Shown here one piece after another: positions 7,351 to 11,999 of a stretch of DNA of 11,999 nucleotides. The notes under the pieces were generated by a model that had not been told where the DNA came from, did not search any database, and saw only the letters and a program-made list of their open reading frames with translations. The stretch's first letter is position 1. Each line of letters starts with the position of its first letter. The stretch spans positions 1 to 11,999 of the forward strand of contig JADLBT010000342.1 of NCBI GenBank assembly GCA_020847555.1, given 5' to 3'. The translations under genes were made by a program, and so were the position numbers. The stretch comes from Gemmataceae bacterium. Lineage in GTDB: Bacteria > Planctomycetota > Planctomycetia > Gemmatales > Gemmataceae.

Positions 7351-8235
7351 TTACCACTGGTCCGCGCGATTGACCCCGCGGGCCGCCTCCACCTCGTCGC
7401 GGCGCGGCCGGCACTCCAGCCCGACGTAGCCGCGGTAGCCCAACTCGTGCAGCTGCCGGAGCACCCGCGGGTAGTGGATCTCGCCCGTACCCGGCTCGTT
7501 GCGCCCCGGGTGGTCGGCCACCTGGACGTACCCGATCCCGGCGTAGCCGTCGCGCAGGTGGCCGCACAGATCCCCCTCGCTGATCTGCATGTGATACAGA
7601 TCCCAGTTGATCTTGACGTTCTTCGACCCCACCGCCTTGATGATGCGCAGGGTCGGCTCGCTGCCGTACAGGCAGTGGCCCTTGTGATCGACGCGGATGT
7701 TCATCGGCTCGAGGATCAGCGTAATGCCGTGCTTTTCCGCGACCGGAGCCGCCCTGCGCAGTCCGGCGATGATGTTCTCGTGCATCCGCGCCTGAGTGAC
7801 GCCCGCGATGTCGTCGCCGCCGACGACGCACAGCATGCGGCAGTTGAGCTTGCGGGCGATGGCGCAGCTGGCCTCGACTTCCTCGACGAACCGATTGTGG
7901 TTCTTCGGGTCGTTCAGCCCCGGCCGGAACCCCCAGGCGGTGAACTGCGCCACCTCCAGCTTCAGCTTCTGGCACGTCTCCGCGACCGCCGGGACGTCCT
8001 TGTTGCGCCACGGCCAGAACTCGACCGCCGGGAACCCGAGCCTGGCCGCCTGCTCCAGGCGCTTCAGGAACGGCAGGCGCGGCCACCACCTCTCGACGTT
8101 GACCGCGAAGCGCGTGTGCGGCGTGCGCCCGAGGCGCGCGACGTCCTCCTGGGCGGCAGCAGTGTGCGCGACGGCCATTCCGCCGGCGGCGATGGCGGCG
8201 GAGGCGGACAGGAACGTGCGGCGTGTGGGGTTCAT
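7351..8235 (-). CDS. Tat-exported sugar isomerase/epimerase-like TIM barrel (hydroxypyruvate isomerase family)
   Basis: A 294-residue protein. Residues 1-28 are a twin-arginine signal (TRRTFLSASAA at 4-14), so it is exported folded. The rest is an AP-endonuclease-2-like TIM barrel closest to hydroxypyruvate isomerases. Motifs: LILEPMN (174-179), NWDLYH (210-215), YVQVADHPGR (236-245) followed by EPGTGEI, and VGLE (271-274). Likely metal ligands are E176, D212, Q238 and E274. Their spacing (36, 26, 36) nearly matches the E-D-Q-E set of cytosolic hydroxypyruvate isomerase. The active site appears intact, but a Tat-exported copy is unlikely to serve glyoxylate metabolism and may act on an oxidised sugar. 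ATG 8235 has AGGAG about eight bases upstream. ApbE lies upstream on the same strand, separated by a hairpin. Fold and metal site are confident. The substrate is unknown. Confidence 0.9.
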   Translation of the reverse strand: MNPTRRTFLSASAAIAAGGMAVAHTAAAQEDVARLGRTPHTRFAVNVERWWPRLPFLKRLEQAARLGFPAVEFWPWRNKDVPAVAETCQKLKLEVAQFTAWGFRPGLNDPKNHNRFVEEVEASCAIARKLNCRMLCVVGGDDIAGVTQARMHENIIAGLRRAAPVAEKHGITLILEPMNIRVDHKGHCLYGSEPTLRIIKAVGSKNVKINWDLYHMQISEGDLCGHLRDGYAGIGYVQVADHPGRNEPGTGEIHYPRVLRQLHELGYRGYVGLECRPRRDEVEAARGVNRADQW

Positions 8236-8270
8236 GCGGCGTTCTCCTGGGATGGTGGGGAGGGCGTGCA

Positions 8271-8337
8271 AGCCCGTGGGCGGCGGCCCGTGGGTCAGGT
8301 GCGGGAACCTTCGTCCACGGGCCGCCGCCCGTGGGCT
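8271..8337. repeat. Long hairpin repeat between ApbE and the TIM-barrel gene
   Basis: Arms 8271-8293 and 8315-8337 are 23 bases each around a 21-base loop. They pair throughout if two adjacent G-T pairs are allowed (8276-8277 with 8331-8332). The element starts 8 bases past the ApbE stop and ends 35 bases before the next start codon. There is no T-tract beyond it on the minus strand, so it is either a Rho-type or hairpin-only terminator or a dispersed palindromic repeat. AGCCCACGGGCGG, the complement of the right arm's outer end, recurs at 11966-11978. Confidence 0.7.
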
Positions 8338-8345
8338 CTGGAGGA

Positions 8346-9440
8346 TCAAGGGGCTTCCTTCCATTCGTACTGTGCCCAGCGCTTCGACGGCAGCGCCTCC
8401 TCGCCCTTGTTGGTGCGCGTTACGATGAGGGCGGCGGCCCCCTTGATACCCTCGATCATCCCGAGCCCGCGCTCCGGCCCGAGGATGCACACCGAACTCG
8501 CCAGCCCGTCCGGACTGCCGCTCGGCTTGACGACGGTGACGCTGAGGCGCCGCGTCAGGCCGAGGCCCGTTTTCGGATCGACGATGTGCGAGTAGCGTTT
8601 GCCGTCGATCAGCGCGTACTGCTCCGTGTCGCCGGAGGTGGACACGCCCGCGTGGTCGAGAAGCAGGTAGCGGGACGGCTTCGCGGTCGGGTTGTCCAGC
8701 GGGGCGACCCCGACCTTCCACCCCTTCGCCCCCGGCGGCGCGGCGCCGACGACGATGTCCCCCCCGGCTGCGACCAGGGCGTGCGCGATGCCGAGGTGGC
8801 GCAGCACGGCGAGCATTTCCTCGGCCGCGTACCCCTTCGCGATGCCGCCCAGGTCGAGCAGCATCCCCATGAGCAGCAGCCGGACCGTGCGGGCGCGCGG
8901 GTCGAGCTTGACCCTGTCCATACCGACGAGGGCGAGCGCCCGCTTCAGCTCCTCCGGGTCGGGCAGCTCGCGCGTCCGGCGGGCGCGTCGCCACAGGCGC
9001 ACGACCGGGCCAATCGTCACGTCGAACGCGCCGCCGGACAGGCGCGCCGTCTCCGCGGCGCGCTGGAGCACCTCGAACAGATCCGCGCTGACCGGCACCG
9101 GGTCGCCGCCGGCCTTCTTGCACAGGCGCATCAATTCGCTGGTCGGGCGGTAGTCGGACATGATACCATCAAGTTCGGCCGCGCGCGCGAACGCTGCCCT
9201 CGCCCCTTTCGCCGCAGCCGTCTCGTCGGGAGCGTAGAGGACGATGCGGAACGTCGTCCCCATGTGCGGTTCGCTGAAGGTGAAGCGCTTTAGCTTCGCG
9301 TCGTCGCCGCAGAGCAGCGCCGGCAACCCCGCCAGCACCACCACCGCCCCGAGAGGGATTTTGCTCAGGGCCTTCTCCGCCCGCCGCCCGTAAGACAGTC
9401 TGCAACCCTCGTGGAGGATAGCATATGGAACGACTCTCAC
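8346..9440 (-). CDS. apbE: FAD:protein FMN transferase (ApbE family)
   Basis: ApbE proteins transfer FMN from FAD to a Ser or Thr of exported flavoproteins, outside the cytoplasmic membrane. Positions are counted from GTG 9440 (364 residues). Family motifs: HMGTTFRI (59-66), GAFDVTIGP (137-145), LDLGGIAKGYA (195-205), AAGGDI (224-229), STSGD (267-271), HIVDPKTG (285-292) and PDGLASSVCILGPERGL (310-326). D311 fits the usual metal-binding Asp, and the Ser at the later Thr position is conservative. A hydrophobic segment at about 30-44 looks like a signal or membrane anchor. The start is uncertain: GTG 9440 overlaps the divergent gene by 16 bases, has a weak ribosome site and gives a long pre-signal tail. 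A CTG or other alternative codon near 9353-9395 is possible. No flavin target motif was seen in the neighbours. The family is confident; the start is not. Confidence 0.87.
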   Translation of the reverse strand: MRVVPYAILHEGCRLSYGRRAEKALSKIPLGAVVVLAGLPALLCGDDAKLKRFTFSEPHMGTTFRIVLYAPDETAAAKGARAAFARAAELDGIMSDYRPTSELMRLCKKAGGDPVPVSADLFEVLQRAAETARLSGGAFDVTIGPVVRLWRRARRTRELPDPEELKRALALVGMDRVKLDPRARTVRLLLMGMLLDLGGIAKGYAAEEMLAVLRHLGIAHALVAAGGDIVVGAAPPGAKGWKVGVAPLDNPTAKPSRYLLLDHAGVSTSGDTEQYALIDGKRYSHIVDPKTGLGLTRRLSVTVVKPSGSPDGLASSVCILGPERGLGMIEGIKGAAALIVTRTNKGEEALPSKRWAQYEWKEAP

Positions 9441-10474
9441 GGCACCCGCTTCGGTGGTGCGTTTTTCCGCTCGCGGCAGCCCTGGCCTGCTGGTTGTTCG
9501 GCGGGGCTGACGCCCCCGGGCAGGACAGGGCCAGGCTACCGAGCATCGAGAAGGCGACCCACAAGGGGTACGTCGAGGAGCTGACCGGCACCAAGGTCAA
9601 GTTCGAGATGGTCGCCATCCCCGGCGGCACCTACCTGATGGGCAGCCCGCCGGGCGAACCCGGGCGCAGCCCCGACGAGGGGCCGCAGCACCCGGTCACG
9701 GTTCGGCCGTTCTGGATCGGCAAGATGGAGGTCACCTGGGACGAATACGATCTGTACTGGCGGAAACTTCCCGGAGCCAGGGCGCCCGTGACGGCGGCCG
9801 ACAAGGCGGCCGACGCTGTCACCCGGCCGACCCCGCCGTATGCAGACGAGACGTTCGGGCACGGCCGCGAGGGCAACCCAGTGCTGTGCATCACCTACCA
9901 CGCGGCGACGGAGTACTGCCGGTGGCTGTCGGCCAAGACGGGCAAGACGTACCGGCTGCCGACGGAGGCCGAGTGGGAGTGGGCGTGCCGGGCCGGCACG
10001 ACCACCGCCTACTCGTTCGGCGACGACCCGGCCAGGCTTGGCGACTACGCCTGGTACGAGAAGAACGCCGAGGAGGTGGCCCACAAGGTCGGCCAGCGGA
10101 AGCCGAATCCGTGGGGTCTGCACGACATGCACGGCAATGTGGCGGAGTGGTGCCTCGACCACTACCTCAAGGACGCCTACGCGAAGTTTCCGCTCGACAA
10201 GGCGACCATCTCCCCGGTGCTCCTGCCGACCTGGACGCGCTACTCGTATGCAGCGCGTGGCGGGTCGTGGGCGGACCCGGCGGCCAGGTTGCGCAGCGCG
10301 GCCCGGCGCGGGTCCGAGAAGGACTGGCTGCGGCGCGACCCGCAGCGACCGCAGAGCATCTGGTGGATGACCGACGCCGACTTCGTCGGCTTCCGCGTGG
10401 TGCGGCCGGTCGAGGAGCAGGAGAACCTCAAGAACCTCCGCTCGAAGATGACACGCGAGAGCCCGGATAGTTGA
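9425..10474 (+). CDS. Exported SUMF1/formylglycine-generating-enzyme-fold protein, without the catalytic cysteines
   Basis: A 349-residue protein with an N-terminal signal peptide (about 1-33, hydrophobic 11-25) and a SUMF1/PvdO-type fold from about 58 to 328. Family marks: FEMVAIPGGTYLMGS (60-74), HPVTVRPFWIGKMEVTWDEY (89-108), YRLPTEAEWEWACRAG (176-191), GLHDMHGNVAEWC (231-243), RGGSW (278-282) and GFRVVRP (322-328). True formylglycine-generating enzymes have two active-site cysteines shortly after RGGSW. Here that stretch reads ADPAARLRSAAR, with none, so it should not make formylglycine. It may be a binding or structural domain, as in many paralogues, or have another activity. ATG 9425 has a GGAGG site seven bases upstream. 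It is head to head with ApbE and precedes the oxidoreductase on the same strand, with a large hairpin between them. The last 20 residues are charged and outside the fold. Confidence 0.88.
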   Translation: MERLSRHPLRWCVFPLAAALACWLFGGADAPGQDRARLPSIEKATHKGYVEELTGTKVKFEMVAIPGGTYLMGSPPGEPGRSPDEGPQHPVTVRPFWIGKMEVTWDEYDLYWRKLPGARAPVTAADKAADAVTRPTPPYADETFGHGREGNPVLCITYHAATEYCRWLSAKTGKTYRLPTEAEWEWACRAGTTTAYSFGDDPARLGDYAWYEKNAEEVAHKVGQRKPNPWGLHDMHGNVAEWCLDHYLKDAYAKFPLDKATISPVLLPTWTRYSYAARGGSWADPAARLRSAARRGSEKDWLRRDPQRPQSIWWMTDADFVGFRVVRPVEEQENLKNLRSKMTRESPDS

Positions 10475-10488
10475 GACGCAATCAACAG

Positions 10489-10556
10489 GTAACCCGTCCG
10501 GAGCGCCAGCGCCGAGCGCTTCCAAACGCCCGGCGCTGGCGCTCCGGACGGGTTAC
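10489..10556. repeat. Perfect 26-base inverted repeat between the SUMF1-fold and Gfo/Idh genes
   Basis: Arms 10489-10514 and 10531-10556 are exactly complementary over 26 bases, with a 16-base spacer. The arm core reads CCGTCCGGAGCGCCAGCGCC. It lies 14 bases after the SUMF1-fold stop and 89 bases before the next start. No T-tract follows, so it is not a textbook intrinsic terminator, although a stem this strong could stop polymerase or protect the upstream mRNA. The remaining 89 bases before the Gfo/Idh gene show only its ribosome site. Confidence 0.75.
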
Positions 10557-10645
10557 TGGCTCGCCATGACCGCCCGGCGTGTGGCCGCAGCGCCGCGCGA
10601 CTGGATTCCCGTGACACCACTCCTTTTCCCTCCCGAGGACAAACC

Positions 10646-11938
10646 ATGAGCGACCATCTCCGCAAGGCCGATCACACGCGGCGCGACTTCCTCAAGACCG
10701 CCGCGATGACGGCCGGCGCCGCCGCGGCGGCCACCAGTCTGGGCGCGATCCCCGCCGTCCACGCCCAGGGCAGCGACATGATCAAGGTCGGCCTGATCGG
10801 CTGCGGCGGCCGCGGCACCGGCGCCGCCTCGCAGTGCGTGCGCGGCGGCCAGAACGTCAAGCTGTGGGCGATGGGCGATGCGTTCCGCGACCGGCTCGAC
10901 AGCTGCCGCAATCGGCTGCTGAACAACCGCCAGCTCGCCGACCGGGTGGACGTGCCGGCCGAGCGCTGCTTCGTCGGGTTGGATGCGTACCGCCAGGTGA
11001 TCGCCAACTGCGACCTGGTAATTCTCGCCACCCCGCCCGGGTTCCGGCCGACCCACATCCAGGCGGCAATCGGGGCCGGCAAGCACCTGTTTACCGAGAA
11101 GCCGGTGGGGGTGGATGGACCCGGTATCCGCACCGTGCTGGCCGCGTTCGAGGAGGCGAACCGCCGCAACCTGTCGGTCGTCGCCGGGACGCAGCGCCGC
11201 TACCAGACGTCGTACCGTCAGTCGATGCAGCGCATCCACAACGGCGATATCGGCGACATCACGTCGGCCCGGTGCTACTGGAACCAGGGCTCCTTGTGGC
11301 ACCGCGCCCGGACCCGCGACATGAGCGACCTGGAGTGGCAGCTGCGCAACTGGCTGTACTTCACCTGGCTGTCCGGTGATCACATCGTCGAGCAGCACGT
11401 CCACAACCTCGACGTGATCAACTGGGCGCTGCGGGCGAACCCGGTCCGGGCGGTCGGCATGGGCGGTCGGCAGCAGCGCACTGGGCCGGAGTTCGGCCAC
11501 ATCTTCGACCACTTTGCGATCGACTACGAGTATCCGAACAACGTCCATGTGATGAGCATGTGCCGGCAGATTCCGGGCTGCGCGAACAACGTGTCCGAGT
11601 CGGTGGCCGGGATGCGCGGCAGCTGGACGAGCGAGCGCGGCCATGTCATTCGCGGCGAGCGGGCGTGGACCTTCCCGCGCGGTCAGGACAACGAGCCGTA
11701 CCAGAACGAGCACGTCGAGCTGATCCAGAGCATCCGCAACGGGCGCCGCCTCAACGACCTGCGGACGGTGGCGCACAGCACGCTGACCGCCATCATGGGG
11801 CGGATGTCGGCGTACACCGGGCGGGCAGTCAGCTGGGAGGACGCGCTGAACTCGCAGGAGAACCTGGTGCCGCAGAACCTGGCATGGAGCATGCAGCTCC
11901 CGGTGCCGCCGGTCGCCATCCCGGGGACCGCGGGGTAG
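10646..11938 (+). CDS. Tat-exported Gfo/Idh/MocA family oxidoreductase
   Basis: A 430-residue NAD(P)-dependent sugar oxidoreductase-like protein. A twin-arginine signal occupies residues 1-40 (TRRDFLKTAAM at 11-21, probable cleavage after AVHA). The Rossmann domain begins at 45 (IKVGLIGCGGRG, dinucleotide loop 52-57). The family's EKP is at 151-153, and the C-terminal domain has DHIVEQHVHNLDVINW (245-260), whose H253 and D256 are candidate catalytic residues. Relatives with this layout include glucose-fructose oxidoreductase, exported with bound cofactor, and enzymes that oxidise sugars at C3. The length is normal. ATG 10646 has GAGG seven bases upstream. Only the hairpin-containing gap separates it from the SUMF1-fold gene. 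No downstream gene is visible before the window ends. Family and export are confident. Substrate and reaction are not determined. Confidence 0.92.
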   Translation: MSDHLRKADHTRRDFLKTAAMTAGAAAAATSLGAIPAVHAQGSDMIKVGLIGCGGRGTGAASQCVRGGQNVKLWAMGDAFRDRLDSCRNRLLNNRQLADRVDVPAERCFVGLDAYRQVIANCDLVILATPPGFRPTHIQAAIGAGKHLFTEKPVGVDGPGIRTVLAAFEEANRRNLSVVAGTQRRYQTSYRQSMQRIHNGDIGDITSARCYWNQGSLWHRARTRDMSDLEWQLRNWLYFTWLSGDHIVEQHVHNLDVINWALRANPVRAVGMGGRQQRTGPEFGHIFDHFAIDYEYPNNVHVMSMCRQIPGCANNVSESVAGMRGSWTSERGHVIRGERAWTFPRGQDNEPYQNEHVELIQSIRNGRRLNDLRTVAHSTLTAIMGRMSAYTGRAVSWEDALNSQENLVPQNLAWSMQLPVPPVAIPGTAG

Positions 11939-11999
11939 TGGTCAGTGAAGAGCAGAAGCAGTTAAAGCCCACGGGCGGGGGGCCCCGGGGCCCGGGGCC
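11939..11999. other. Non-coding right edge with partial hairpin-repeat arm and a G/C block
   Basis: After the Gfo/Idh stop there are 61 bases with no gene. Positions 11966-11978 (AGCCCACGGGCGG) repeat one arm of the 8271-8337 hairpin. The last 22 bases are only G and C in short runs, which may be a truncated hairpin or a low-quality sequence end. Confidence 0.5.

Noticed and set aside
5837..7429. Open frame of 530 codons on the plus strand across the enolase-superfamily and DUF983 genes
   Set aside because: It spans two recognisable minus-strand genes and their gap and has no motif of its own.
7247..8089. Longer upstream extension of the DUF983 frame
   Set aside because: It runs out of frame through the TIM-barrel gene. 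Family sequence begins only at ATG 7246, which has its own ribosome site.
1001..9440. A defence or mobile-element island built around the kinase
   Set aside because: Neighbours are housekeeping or sugar-metabolism genes, and no nuclease, integrase, transposase or toxin was seen.
9425..10474. Annotation as an active formylglycine-generating enzyme
   Set aside because: Neither catalytic cysteine is present after RGGSW and no sulfatase is nearby.

Overview
The window is very GC-rich and gene-dense. Several families in it are typical of Planctomycetes: a DUF1080 protein, twin-arginine-exported TIM-barrel and Gfo/Idh/MocA proteins, a SUMF1-fold exported protein, and a very large soluble Ser/Thr kinase fused to WD40 repeats. 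A member of the Gemmataceae or a close relative is the best guess, inferred from gene content and not from any marker gene. No rRNA, tRNA, CRISPR array, insertion sequence or phage gene was seen. The region looks like ordinary chromosome, possibly with a contig edge at the right end.

Layout: (1) 65-826 minus, an exported DUF1080 protein. It is divergent from (2) 1001-4054 plus, a 1017-residue protein with a helical N-terminus, coiled coil, TPR-like segment, protein kinase, proline-rich linker and seven WD40 blades. A long hairpin at 4065-4123 separates it from the convergent (3) 4134-5651 minus, a rhomboid protease with a winged-helix-like N-terminus and an unassigned C-terminus. Four more minus-strand genes follow, read right to left from 9440: (7) ApbE-type FMN transferase 8346-9440, (6) Tat-exported hydroxypyruvate-isomerase-like TIM barrel 7351-8235, (5) DUF983 zinc-ribbon membrane protein 6887-7246, and (4) enolase-superfamily enzyme 5744-6823. 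On the plus strand, head to head with ApbE, lie (8) an exported SUMF1-fold protein 9425-10474 and (9) a Tat-exported Gfo/Idh/MocA oxidoreductase 10646-11938.

How they may work together: the DUF1080 protein, the TIM-barrel isomerase, the Gfo/Idh oxidoreductase and the enolase-superfamily enzyme all fit carbohydrate or sugar-acid catabolism. The first three carry export signals. Members of the DUF1080, TIM-barrel and Gfo/Idh families act together in bacterial 3-keto-glycoside pathways. Here they are scattered and not in one operon, so a shared pathway is only an inference. The kinase and the rhomboid look like signalling or regulatory genes without an obvious link to the sugar genes.

The most unusual non-coding signals are three long intergenic inverted repeats at 4065-4123, 8271-8337 and 10489-10556, with arms of 23, 23 and 26 bases. 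None has an adjacent T-tract. Half of a sequence like the second one reappears at the right edge of the window. The strongest protein-level candidate for something undescribed is the N-terminal 225 residues of the kinase-WD40 fusion.
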